Below are positions 12,420 to 25,463 of a stretch of DNA of 64,000 bases, one piece after another. A program made the position numbers and the translations under genes. This stretch comes from Antitrichia curtipendula (taxonomy: Eukaryota > Streptophyta > Bryopsida > Hypnales > Leucodontaceae). Position 1 is the stretch's first letter; each line of letters opens with the position of its first letter. The notes beneath the pieces were generated by a model. It saw only the letters and a program-made list of their open reading frames with translations, was not told the origin of the DNA and did no database searches. The DNA is taken from the NCBI GenBank assembly GCA_951230915.1, contig OX579635.1, forward strand, positions 4,154,001-4,218,000, given 5' to 3'.

Positions 12420-13857
12420 TGCAGTTTCTAGCAGGGACGCATAGGCTTGACTCCGCTCCCCACCTCCTAGATTGTCGGAGAGTGGGACTGTGGGAGTAGG
12501 TGGTTGCAAAAGTCAAAGGTTGGTGTGGTAACAGATAACTTCTAAAGGCTGATGGCGTGCCCGAGGTCGGTGGGAGCTACTGTAGTGTTTTCATTTTTTA
12601 ATTAATCTTGTTTGGACAAACTGTATCGATCCCAAATACCCAAAAGGCTGTTTTTTAACTTAAAATAATAATCTACAAGGAGATTGTTTTATGGATTGGA
12701 CCGTCGCCTGCTGTGAGAACTTGAGAAGTCTACGTGAAGATTTCCATACCAAGTGAGGGTGAATGATGGATTTTGGATGTTATAATTTGCCACTTGCGGA
12801 GTTGCGGAGCTGTGGACGTGCGGCCGTTGACTTGGAGAGCCGAGGCATCGATGTCAACGGGCATAGCATTCGGGAGATGAGCCAGTCACAACGTGTGGGA
12901 GAACTATATACAGTATATCATTTTGCAATTCATTTTCAAATTTTTATAGTGGTTCTTGTTATTGAATTGTGGAATTTGTTAAAGTTTTTGTTGAATCATT
13001 TTGCTAGTTAACATGGGATTTTAGATTTTCTTAGAAATAATGTATTTTTTGGACATTGTATGAATAATTAAGTGCTAATAACTTATGGTTGTACCCAAAA
13101 TCAAACTTAAGTTCTTATGACTAGAGGTTGTAAAATGCCTTTTAAAAAGTACAGTAACCCCAATTTTGACTTCCAATTTGCAAGTATTTTAAAATTTGAC
13201 CTTTTCAAACCTATTTTTTAAAACTATCCTATTAAAACTATTGTTTTATGCAATCTTGATCAATAAACCAAATTTCAATTTCTAATAATAAAAATTCTAT
13301 TTTTGATAAATTGTTTCATATATTTTTTATTATGTTACATAATATATTCACATTTATAAATATTAGTGATGGATTAAATTTTTTTTTAATTGTATAGTAT
13401 TTAAGAAACATCAATTTGCACATCTTATGTTTAGAAAAACACTACATTATCAAGGAAATAACATTAGTGATGGATTTAACATTCAATAATTTCTTGAAGA
13501 GCTTAAAAACTCCTTGAATGTTGGCCAATCACGTACAAGGAGATATTACATTATTAACCAATGGTGCAGAGTGCCCTATTGCTTCTCTCTAAAGTAGGAA
13601 TCCTAGAGTTGCAACTTCTAGTCAACTAATGACATTAGCCTTGCAACTTCTAAGTTAGTCAATGAATCTTTGCAAGTTAAAAACTAAATTCACTCCCTAG
13701 TACGTCATGAACCAAGGAAGGATTATTGCAATCTCCAATGGGAAATGATTAAGGTTGGTTTACAATGTTATAGAAATCATATCGGTTGAGTATTTGATCA
13801 ATTGCATACTTTTGTTCATTTTAGATTGGAACAACAACTAATTAGAAAGATGATATT
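12420..13857. other. AT-rich spacer
   Basis: It contains the upstream region of the STIG1-like gene, then AT-rich DNA with poly-T tracts. A motif ATTAGTGATGGATT occurs twice about 100 bp apart (near 13364 and 13463). I saw no gene. Confidence 0.4.
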
Positions 13858-13995
13858 AACCCTTAAAGGACACAACCCTATATGACCATGGTAATTACCA
13901 AAATGCTTGGATTATTGAACCGATAGGTACATTTTTTGTTTTTGCAATCAAGTCATCCATGAATCAGACAATCACTTTTGAAACTCAGTTCTTTA

Positions 13996-14170
13996 ACCCA
14001 TAAATGATGCTAAAGACATTTTCCAATATGATGAATGACAAAGAATCTCTCCATGCAAGACAAAATTGCAACTATTCATCCTCCAAATTTTGTGTGAAAA
14101 GGGAAGGTCTGCTACAATATTTTGACTTCCAATGAGTGCTTTTGCATTTTTTTTAGCCCTTGAAGGATGA
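13996..14170 (+). mobile_element. Fragment of TTAA-type element, family C
   Basis: This starts with TTAA|CCCATAAATGA and continues with landmarks GAATGACAAAGAATCTCT, GCAACTATTCATC and CCAAATTTTGTGTG, which recur at 37426-37600 and, reversed, inside 56454-56935. A recognisable right end is missing, so it is probably truncated. Another possible end (TTAA|CCCTTAAAGG) lies nearby at 13858. Confidence 0.5.
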
Positions 14171-17100
14171 GCCGGGTATATTGAGTTGGTCTCTAGGGCT
14201 GCATGGTGTTACAAATCACAGTTCTCCATTACTGAATGGCAACGACGTACATCAAACTCCCTTGCAACGACATGGCAAACTCCGATCCATTTTTGAGGGA
14301 GGTTCTCAGGGTTTGAGACAAATCAAAGTATAACAACGCACGAGAAATGGACGTTGAAGTTGTGTGAACTGGTTGGACAGATTTTATGATAATTATGTAC
14401 GTGATGAGGAAGATAGTGTGGATTAGAATTGGAGAGAATCACGCTCTACGTTAACATAATCTCGGGCATAATCTACTTTCCTGAGCACTAGTCTAGCCCA
14501 CTTGCAAATTGGAATACAGTTAAGTAAGGCTGGTTGACATTGTTTCCACGTTTTGACTTTTGTATCCCCGCGGTTCCATGTTTATTACTCCGTACTAGAT
14601 ACGAAACCTGTTGCAGGCCAGAGGGTCGATCACATTTGGTGCTTATCACGTACAGACCTTTAAATAACAGTCACGTGTAATCGCTTAAATTACAGAAAAG
14701 GTGTGGGAGGCTCATTTAGTACGTTCGAGTCCAGTGCATTAGTCTAGAGTAATAAGAATGTGTATATATTACGTGGAACACCCGGACTGAAGGCCTTCGT
14801 TGACATTCGTGAACAACTGAAACTTCGGAGCTCACTCCACACCATGTTTGGGTGAGTGTCTGTCTGTCATTGGTAACGTGAAAAGTAGGACGACTTTGTG
14901 ATTCAATCATTTCTATGTAACTTAACGTTAACTATCCGAGCAGAGCAGCTCCGGCTTCAACGTGAAAAGCGGAAGGTGAAATGGTTTTCAGAGAGTGAAG
15001 TCGCGGGCCAGTTGTAAGGGAGCCGACCCATTCCGGATCCACCCCATTTTAGCAACGTAGGAATGTAGGATGGTGTAATTCCGTGCAGTTTCAGAGAAAT
15101 AAGTCATCAATTCTGCCGGTTACCCAATGGGAATGGTACTGTTGGTACTGTTGCTTCATGAGGTGACATGTGGCGATGAGCAGGATTGAATGCCGCCTGT
15201 TTTTGCAACGTTAGCAGCAACAAAAAATAAACATATTAGCAACGTAGGCATTGTCCATTTTGTGTTGATTCCGTGGTCAGAAATAGTAAATCCTACATCA
15301 CCATTAGTGGAAAGATAGAATCTTCAGCTCAAAAATTTACAGTAATTCCGACAACACACAAAAAAAATCTGAAAATTCCAAGGATCGTCCACACTCTATT
15401 GCTTAAGTGGTCAAAAATGGGTCGGCTCCCCGAGTTGCAGTAGTGTCTCCACTTTTTCCTGGAGCAGTCACAATGCAATTCATACTTCATCCCTCGGCAA
15501 TACCTTATCCAACTTGTTTGACATCACCAATTAAAGACGTTATGAAAGAGAATGATTTCTCCATAGTCAAAGGATTTGAGTTGTTGCATGAGCTCTTACT
15601 AGTTGATGGTCTCAAAAACCTTCAATAGTAGTTGCTTTGCCCAAGAAAATCGGAAAGCCATTGCGGTGATGCAATTAGGAGTTCCAAAACTATTGTGTTT
15701 CCGCTACAATTGTGGTCACGTTTCATTTGGAGTTTGCGGTAGAGCTATTTTCATGGAAAGTCACAATATTATACCATTGGGTTGGTTTCCATGATTGTTG
15801 CTCAAAGTCAACACTTACAATGAAATTCTACGTATTTCATTTGTTTAAAAAATAAGTCAACACTCACCATCAAGCTTGGTAAAAATTAGGTAATATCTAT
15901 CAAAAAGTGCCACATGTCATCTTGTGATTAGTATATGATAATCTCTATTTCTAAAATTTGACATGAATGTTTAATTTTGGCACTTCAAATCTTGTTGAAT
16001 ATGATATTCTGACCTTCACATATAATATTCATTACTTTGACCTTGGCTTTATTGAATTTCAAATTTGTATTAGAGGTCAATTTTGAAAAATGTTTGCATT
16101 CTTTAAAACCTTAATCTTAAAAAAAATGGGTTTGGGGCAAAGATTTTGGTTACAGCTTTAGCCTTATTTAATTAGTGGAAATATGGTCTGCAAAATCTAA
16201 AGATATAACCTAGTAAATACAATTATTTTTATTAGACTTTATTGGCAAGAAAAAGAAGATTTTGATACACTCTAGGATATATTATTTAGACATCATACAT
16301 GGGGAAGTTAAAAAATTCAAAGTTTTGATGGACAATTTCGTTAAAATGGCACTATTCCACTACTATGGTAATTTTTATAGTTCAGACTGGGCAATAAAAA
16401 ATGTACAACTGTCCTAGATGTCTAAAATCTATACCATTTCTAGATATCACTTTTACAATTTAAATTGTATGGTCTAAAATATATACCAATTCTAGATTTT
16501 TGAAATCTATAAAAGTTCAATATTTTTGAAATCTATATCTATCCGAGATGGCACTTTCACGATGCAACTAGGTGGTTTGAAAATGACACATGGAATACTA
16601 CCATTTTTGTCTCTAGGTGTACAAAAATTTAAAACTAGAGTCTCATATTTTGCATAGATGGATAATTGCAAAAAATACTTGTTGATTTTTGTTGCATTTG
16701 AACTAGTATTAGGATGACTACAACTTTTTGGAAAAAATATTTGAATTCTAACTAGTGTATTTCTAACTTCTTGTTGTTTATCTCAATAATGACAAATTTT
16801 TTTATCTCTTTCTAATTTGAATGCAACTAGAAATTTTAAACAATCTAATATCTACTCCAATTTGAAATTTCAAAATATTTCAAAAACTAAATATTTTATT
16901 ACAATTTGAAATTTGGGCCTACAAATACGCCTCTTTATTTTTGGAATATGTAATCTCACAAAAAATTGGATTTCATTAAATATTATACATTATAATATAC
17001 ACCTAGGGTGATAATTTTAGATTTTAAAAGAGAATTTGTATATGATATCAATTTTTTTGTTCTACCATTAAAAATTCATTATAATTCCAAATCTTTTTTT

Positions 17101-18500
17101 AAAAATTGAAAACTTATGACTTGTAGAAGGTATTTTATTTTACTTTCAAAAAATGAACTAAAATTACTTTCTTTTGGTTACAATGTACCCTCACAATTTA
17201 ATTATAAACCCACCCTCTATAAGTAGAGAGTCATATTTAAATACTCTAAGCAAATTTTACAAGACTCCCTATGGAGTCAAATAAAATGATTTGAAATTGC
17301 TCATTTAAGATAATAAGCATAAAAATAAATAGAGAAAATTTTCAATTAGAAAATATTTTTTCAATGAGGACAAATGGTAATCATAAATTTTCAAAACAAA
17401 GTTGTACTTGTTTGAGGATTTTTGTAATTTCTAGGAAAAAAAATTTCACACTTCAATCTTTGTTTCAATCAAGGTATTGGACTCCAAATCATCATAACCT
17501 TACATTTTTCTCAAAATGGTTGTAACATATAATGCAAGAGATCCTATTTGTGCCATTATCAATCAAATACTCCGTGCGTCCCATAGTATTAGACCCTTTT
17601 GTTTAGTCCATTTGTCCCAAATTACTTGCCTCCTTTAGCAATGTACTTTACATTTGATTTTTTTTTCTTTTTTATGTTAACAAATGAAATGAAGCACAAA
17701 AAGTCTAGTTTATTATCCACTTTACAAATTTAAAAAATCTAAAGATCGAATTTTTTATAGCAATTTGAAGATGACTAGGTCAAAGACCAAAAGACATTGA
17801 ACTTTTTATTGAAACTATTGAATTCTAAGTGGGTTTTTTTTTATAGATTTAAATACCTAGAGAAGGCAACTACTCAAGGTAGTTGTATAAAATGTCTTCC
17901 TTCTCTAAAAGCCTATCCACTTATTTATATGTGGCACAATATACCTATTACAACCTCCTACTCTCTGATCTTTTCTTGATTACAATTAGTAGCCACATGT
18001 ACTTATTTTGCATGTGAGAGGATATATTGCACATTCACTAAAAAACCATTTGATATTAATAATTATGCACTTCAAAATCATTACCAAATTCTTAATAGTT
18101 CACCTTTATTACAACAAAAAAAAGACTAATATCATGGGATGGAAGGAATATATGCATTTCAAGTTTTCAAACATACTCTACTTGTACTTGTATGTAGAGC
18201 TAGACACATGATTCAAATTAGGTCTCTTCCTTGAAGTGTTGTATTTCTTCCTTCATGTCTTCATTCTTCAATGAATATGATCATCAACGCTTTTTTTAGG
18301 CAAAGTAGAAAAAAATAATTTGGCTAAAAAATGACAACAAACCATGAAGCTTTTCGTTGGAGAACTTCAAATAATTTTTTTTTTATGAAATCGCCAAATT
18401 GGGGATGATAACAAAATTATGGATATGTGGATATCAATGTGATATTTGATAATTGATACAGAGTATTTTCTATCCAGTATGTGGATGAATGTTAAAAATT
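14171..18500. other. Long AT-rich spacer, no gene seen
   Basis: About 14200-15450 is less AT-rich, with short coding-like scraps but no frame that can be extended by plausible splice sites or assigned to a family. From 15800 to 18480 the DNA is very AT-rich. The piece near 16850-16925 is an inverted copy of about 4485-4570. Confidence 0.4.
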
Positions 18501-18699
18501 TGGAGCATCGACCACTATAACATATTATATCGCCACTTTTGGCACTTCATAAAGAAAAAAGAAAAAAGAAAAAAAAGAAAAGAGGTACCATGCATTGTGC
18601 ATTGCGAATTCCCATCTTACTGTACCAAGCAACTGCGATGCGGCATGGATCCATCTGTTCTCGATCTCAAGTGGAGCGGTGCGTATTTTCGGTGTCTCC

Positions 18700-19262
18700 A
18701 GAACATCAATGGCGAAACTCATGCAATGCAATGAATCCGATCCATTGTGCGGTGGAGGTACGAAATTCGAAATCCTGTCTCAATTTTCTTTGGAATGACT
18801 GTGTTGCAAATTGCATATTAGATCGTCCGAGACGTTGCGAGTTAGTTTGGTTCGTCACTTGTGACCTTCGGATCGATTCAGCAAACATTAAATTCATGCA
18901 GATCAGTCAGGTGGTTCAGATGCGAAGTTGTGTCTTCCATTAATTATTAATGATCGAGTACTTTAATTTGGTGCTGCAGTGGTAAATCTGCTCTCGCGAT
19001 AATTCCCTATGGTTGAGAATTTGCAGCCAGTTTTGGCCGGTGCTGCTCGGGGACATGGCGGAATTCATGCAGTGATTTTGCAATGAATCCGATTTATTCG
19101 TGCGCTGGAGGTAACTCGAAATCATGTCTTTCCTTTAGAATGAATTTTCTCCACATTGCGCCCTGGAGGTGCAAATTAGGGTTTGTTCTTCAGCTTCAGT
19201 TTGATTCTTCAGAAATTGAACTCAATGTAGCAAATTGAGGTCAATCAGGTTGTTCAGAGTAC
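18700..19262 (+). repeat. Diverged tandem duplication upstream of the OGDH E1 gene
   Basis: Two blocks, about 18700-18925 and 19045-19262, share ordered landmarks: CAATGAATCCGAT, GGTGGAGGTA or GCTGGAGGTA, GAAATC(C/A)TGTCT, GGAATGA or AGAATGA, and a shared TCAGG(T)GGTTCAGA-type end. They lie immediately upstream of the coding start, probably in the promoter or a 5' untranslated exon and intron. Confidence 0.5.
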
Positions 19263-19400
19263 GTTGCCATGGTGCAAATTTTTTTTAGTCATTTTCACTG
19301 GTGTCTTTTGGAGTCCGGAAGAATTCGAAAATGCACAAGCCACATGACGTTCTTTTTTTATTTGGTGCAGTGTTTGCGTAACGTCAGTATGTAAGTGGAG

Positions 19401-22400
19401 ATGGCTTTGAAATTCTTTTCGTGTCAGGCCCGCCTGGCCCGTCTGACTGGTGTAGGAAAGAGCATTGATGACAAGCGGCAACTTAGTCATAGGATAAATG
19501 GAATGGATGCTGCGAAATTTCTCGTTTGGAAAAAATTGCGGCATTTGCTTTTGGTGCCGAGGAGCCACAGACAGTTTCATGTTGGTTCATTGCCTCGGGG
19601 CATCGACGTATTGCCAAAACCCCATGGATTCTCCCTAGGGTGCTCGCGCTCGTTGCATGGAAGCAATGTGTGCCATTATAGCACATCTACGCAATCTGTG
19701 CCTCTCTCGAGATTGAAGGACAATTTTATACATGGAACGAGTGGTAATTTCTTAGAGGAGCTTCAACGGCAGTGGGAAGCGGATCCGAACAGCGTGGACC
19801 CGTCGTGGCAAGTTTTCTTTAAGAATTTCACTGGGACAGATGGCGGAATGACTCTCGCAGGCGGCAGTTCCACACAGGTGGGTGCTCAGATTGAACATGT
19901 ATCTCTCTGAACTCCGGTAGAGTATCTGAAATTGGCCATTTCTCAACAGTTGTTACTTTCTAGGTCTAGAATACTATACTAAGGAGCACACGTGAACATT
20001 AAGGTCGAGGATGCTCTTTCCGTCATTTTTAAGCATTTTGACTAATATGTAGGAGTGTGCTTTCATTGAGAGGTCACTCAATAGAGCTCACTGGAGAGTT
20101 CACTTTTGGGTACTGCAAGAGCTATTCTCTCTTGAATCAAACTCTTCCAAATTTTTCTCACTCAATATTTGAATTTCTCATGCATCCTTCAAAGTGGGAG
20201 GCTGTAGACCTCTATTGAAGTGACAGTAGAAAACCTCATTTCCATTTAGCATTACGATGAGTGACCATAGACAATTAGCCAAGTCATGCTTTCTCCCAAT
20301 TTGTTAATTGGAATCCAACTTAAACGTGTGAAGAAATTATTTGCTGGTGGTAACATGGGTCACGGGATCAGGTCTCTAGCAACTTTAATATCTTCTACTA
20401 GTCTACCTTGTCATGAAATCCTTAGTCAACACTTCTTCGCTTGCTCTAAATATAAACTGGTTGTCTCGTGGCTCTCTGCTTCCAGGATGGCTTGCGGGTT
20501 GCCATGCTGATCAGGGCTTACCAAGTTAGTGGGCACATGAAGGCCAGACTAGACCCTCTGAATTTAGAGATCCGTACTCCACCTGCTGAGTTAGAGCCTC
20601 AGAGCTATGGATTCTCCGCTGCTGATATGGACAGAGAGTTTGCGGTTGGTGTGGAAACAATGGCAGGAATATTGGGTGCTGGAAATCAACCGCAGACATT
20701 GAAGAACATTATTGCTCGGCTTGAGAAGGCGTATTGTGACACCATAGGGTTTGAATACATGCACATTCAAGACCGGGATAAGTGCAACTGGCTCAGAGAC
20801 AAGATTGAGGGTCAGGTGACGAATGTAGTATTACCCTTTGAACTTGAAATTTAGTCCAGACCAAATTGACTTTTGTTAACTTCTTTTTTATTGAGAATTC
20901 TGTTACAGAGGATTTTTTGATAATGTATTGTCTAGATTTCGTCGGTTTAATCTGGTGAACTGCACGATATATGTTTTAATATCAATTCTTGTAGTCTTGA
21001 GCAGCCTGTTGTGTTCTCTCCTGCTCGACGTGCGGAGATTTTCGACCGTCTGGTGTGGGGAACTCATTTTGAAAGCTTTATAGCTCAGAAGTGGATGGCA
21101 GCAAAGCGATTCGGCTTAGAGGGATGCGAGACTCTCATTCCTGGAATGAAGGTATGAGTACGTGGTGACATAGGCTCAAACCTTTTTTATTATGACCTAC
21201 TCTAAAATGACATTCCAGAATAGCCTGCACATTTGCCACAATATCACTGACTATAGCACTTTTATCACACATTCATGTCATAGTGAAAAGGTTGGGACCC
21301 CCAGGTGGTGAGGTTAACTAGGTTTAAGTGCTCTTGTGACCCTAGTTCAGAATTATCGTCTAAATGGAACTTTAGAAATAAGTTTTCCTACAAGATTAGA
21401 GTTTGCCCGAATGTTTCTTCACTGTTTTTTTAATTTTTCTCCATTTGAAGTCTCCATCCTATTATTGAGACGAGTGTACCTGCAGGAGCTGATTGACTCC
21501 GCAGCAGAAGGTGGAGTGGAGAGCGTTGTGATTGGAATGCCTCACCGTGGGCGGCTGAATGTATTGGGGAACGTGGTGCGAAAGCCGCTTCGGCACATCT
21601 TCAGTGAGTTCAGTGGGGGCATCAAACCGGTGGGAGAGGATGGGAGCTACATCGGCAGTGGTGATGTGAAGTACCACTTGGGCACATCGTACGACCGGCC
21701 CACTCGTAGTGGCAAGAATATCCATCTGTCACTAGTGGCCAACCCAAGCCATTTGGAGGCTGTTGCCCCGGTTGTGATTGGAAAAACGCGTGCCAAGCAG
21801 TACTACTCAAATGACAAAGACGGACGGAAGAACATGGCTGTGATCATGCATGGAGATGGCAGCTTTTCTGGCCAGGGAGTCGTGTATGAAACCCTGCACC
21901 TGAGCGACCTCCCGAATTACTGTACTGGTGGCAGTATCCACATCGTTGTCAACAACCAGGTCTGTAGAACAACGGTTTCTGTGGTTTTTAGACGCTGTCT
22001 TACCGTTTTGTTCCATGTCGCCAATCTCTGGTACTTGCGTTTTGATGCTCTTGTCTGTATTTTCTAGGTTGCTTTCACAACAGACCCCAAATTCAGTCGC
22101 TCCTCACCTTACTGCACTGATGTGGCCAAAGCACTTTGCGCCCCAATATTTCATGTGAATGGGGATGATGTGGAAGCAGTTGTGCGTGTGTGTGACTTGG
22201 CTGCTAAATGGCGCTGCCACTTCCTTTCTGATGTGATCGTGGATATCGTGTGCTATCGGAGGTAAAATTATCATCACGCCTTCCAGAAGGACTATTTCTG
22301 CTATTTCGTGTATAGTTGCAGTAGTATCGAGAGGAAGTTCCTGTGACATGAGTGACTCTTGTTGTATTGCAGGTTTGGACACAATGAGATTGATGAACCT

Positions 22401-25400
22401 TTCTTTACACAGCCGACCATGTATTCTGTAAGACCTCCACTACTGCCTCATCTTCGCTTACTTTGCATTTGATTGTTATTTTCTAACACTCTCTCATAAC
22501 AATTTGATTAAGCTGGATGTGAGATTTGCTTCGTTGTTCTTTACTCCAGGTAATTAAAAGCCATCCAAATTCACTGGCTATTTACGAGCAAAAGTGTATT
22601 GAAAATGGACTTTTGGGCAAGGAAGAAATAGACAAACTGAAGGCTAAAATAGTTGGGATACTTAATGAAGAATTTGAAAGTAGCAAAGATTATGTTCCAA
22701 AAAAGCGCGACTGGCTTGCAGCTTTTTGGGCAGGATTCAAAGGTCCAGAACAGTTGTCTAAAGTACGGAATACAGGGTAAAATAAAGCATTTCAATCTGC
22801 ATAGTTTTGTCTCGTGTTTTGAAATGAATTTATGACATACTTTTTGTCAGTGTAAACGATTATCATACATTGGATTTTCTGAAACTTGATTTTTCATCAA
22901 CAACTTGACAGAGTGAAATCCGCGGTATTGAAAGAAGTGGGAAAAGCTATCACAGTGCTTCCTACCACATTTAATCCGCATAAAGCAATTAAGCGAATCT
23001 ACGAGCAAAGGGCCCAGATGGTGGAAAAGGGAGAAGGATTGGATTGGGCAACTGGTGAAGCACTGGCTTTCGGAACTCTTTTGGTGGAAGGCAATCATGT
23101 CCGCCTCAGTGGCCAAGACGTCGAAAGAGGAACTTTCAGCCACCGCCATGCCAAGGTCCATGACCAGAAAAATGGGCAAATCTATTGCCCTCTGGATCAT
23201 GTGCTGAAAACCCAACCGCCTGATTTCTTTACTGTTTCTAACAGGTATGTGGCAAAATCGAACCTACTCATTGAGCTCAATATTTATGTCTGAATGAATT
23301 TGTGTTGAGTTCAAGTGTTTCGTTACTGCCATAAGATTGCTGAAATACATCTCACCATGAGCTTCTTGAATTTTACGATGTGTTGTCACAGCTCTTTGTC
23401 AGAATTTGGAGTGTTGGGGTTTGAGCTGGGTTACTCTATGGAAAATCCAAACTCCTTAATTCTCTGGGAAGCCCAGTTCGGTGACTTCTCCAATACTGCA
23501 CAAGTGATTTTTGACCAATTTATCTCAAGTGGTGAGTCCAAGTGGCTACGCCAAACTGGATTGACTGTGTTGCTCCCACATGGTTACGATGGACAAGGTC
23601 CTGAACATTCAAGCGCTCGTCTCGAGCGATATCTTCAGGTACGTAAGACTGCGGGATAGAGTACCTTCTTATGAGATGTGATTATAACTCCTTTCATGGA
23701 TTTGATATACCATGTTAGTTCAGAGTCAAATTTGACTGAATTTCTTCTCCACCTCATTGTCATCTATTAAGGACACCCGTATAGACTAAATATTTACAGG
23801 TATCATGTAAATCTAGATGTGTGACGACAATCCATTCAAGCTTCCAGTGATGGAAGCTGACTCCACGAAGCAATCTCAAGAAATCAACTGGCAAGTCGTC
23901 AACGTGACCACGCCTGCCAACTACTTCCATGTACTTCGTCGGCAGGCAAGTTTCTATATAATTTGATTCATGACTTTATCAGGAAGAGATTTTTGATGAG
24001 GAGTAATCCGAGTAGTAGCTTCCACTCCAAAATAATTTGCTGCTGCTAAAACAGATTCACCGTGACTTCCGCAAGCCAATGGTTGTTATGGCACCCAAAA
24101 ATTTGTTGAGGCATCAGAAATGTCGTTCCAACATATCGGAATTTGAAGACACAGGTGAAAACGGCTTCCAACGTTTGATAAAAGACGTCGGCAACCACAA
24201 AGACAAGGAAGATAGCATACGTCGTGTTGTTTTCTGTACCGGAAAGGTGTGCATTTTCGTCCCTGAATTAACTGATGCGTGTATTCAACTTGTAATTTTG
24301 TCTTGAATATTTCTCAAATAATAAATAGTCCCAATGTTCATGAGTCGATGACTCAATTTTTACTTGGTACTAGTCAACTTACACGCAAACACGTGTTGAA
24401 GCCTCTCTTGTTCCGAAACGTAACCAATTTGCTGTAACTAAGGTATTTTCGAGATACTGTATCAGGGGAATGCCCTAGTCCAGGACTGTAATCAAATTGT
24501 GCTGATGAGCATACTGAAATTTGCTGTAAAGTCCTTTTGCGTTCCCTTGGTTGTTTCTACCTGAAGTGAAGAGCCTAAGCAGCGGTTATGAAATGTAGAA
24601 AGTTCAATGAAAATGAGACATGTATGAAGAAATAGAACCTTGTTTGAACTCATTGTCATAAATAATGAAGTTCTTTTGCTTAATAGAATTGTGACATATA
24701 CTTCGAGGAAGAGCGGCATTCTAAGATTATCAAATAGGGTTGATGAATTAGTGAGGATTATATGGAAAGAGTATTTTTCAATTATTCAATTAGTGAGGAT
24801 TATATTGAGGATTGTATTAACGATTATTTGGAAAGAGACATGAAAATCCTAGACTACACTTGCAATTAGCCACTGCATGGGTTGATTCAAGCAGACTATG
24901 GTAACAATAGTGAAATTTGTCATATCAGATCTACTACGAACTTGACGAAGAAAGAGAAAGAGCTGCAGCAAAGGATGTCGCAATATGTAGGGTTGAACAA
25001 ATATGTCCGTTTCCATTTGACCTCGTGTCACGCGAACTCAAGCGATACCCTAGTACGATCATTCAACCATCATGCTTATTCTTCTTTTTCAATCTGGATC
25101 TACTCTATGAAGTAGTTTTCTTAATATCTGAAGGACATCTTTTTTGATTGCGATTCATTTTTTGTTATTATACTTCATTCACAGCAAATATGATGCTAAC
25201 CAAGTTGAACTGGTGTTCTACCAGAGGCTGAGGTTGTGTGGTGTCAAGAGGAACCAATGAACATGGGTGCATTTCTCTACGTTTTTCCACGTTTGGGGAC
25301 GAGCATGAAAAATGCAAGTCGGGGTAAACTTGAGGATATCAAGTATGCAGGAAGACCTGCTGCTGCGTCCCCTGCAACAGGATTTGGCAAGCTCCATACG

Positions 25401-25463
25401 CAAGAGCAGAAAGAGGTCGTTGCAAGGGCGATTCAGAAATCACCTCTTGTCTTGATCGAGTGA
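19401..25463 (+). CDS. 2-oxoglutarate dehydrogenase E1 component, mitochondrial
   Basis: Thirteen exons give 1056 residues: 19401-19877, 20486-20815, 21002-21151, 21486-21959, 22068-22261, 22373-22427, 22550-22776, 22912-23244, 23392-23638, 23817-23945, 24055-24246, 24929-25052 and 25225-25463. All phases agree. An in-frame stop at 19392 bounds the 5' end, so the start is 19401 or a later ATG (19503). The first 100 residues are basic and poorly conserved, as in a mitochondrial presequence. The E1 signature then runs [46 protein letters not shown] (about residue 336), [10 protein letters not shown], the thiamine diphosphate motif [10 protein letters not shown] to NNQ (about 441-477), [22 protein letters not shown], and the C-terminal EELxCPFP-type segment with [11 protein letters not shown]. 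It catalyses decarboxylation of 2-oxoglutarate in the TCA-cycle complex. Length matches plant homologues (about 1020). The acceptor at 21001/21004 is uncertain by one codon. Confidence 0.93.

Noticed and set aside
12763..13011. 82-residue open frame on the plus strand
   Set aside because: The second half is AT-rich low-complexity translation, with no family resemblance and no splice context.
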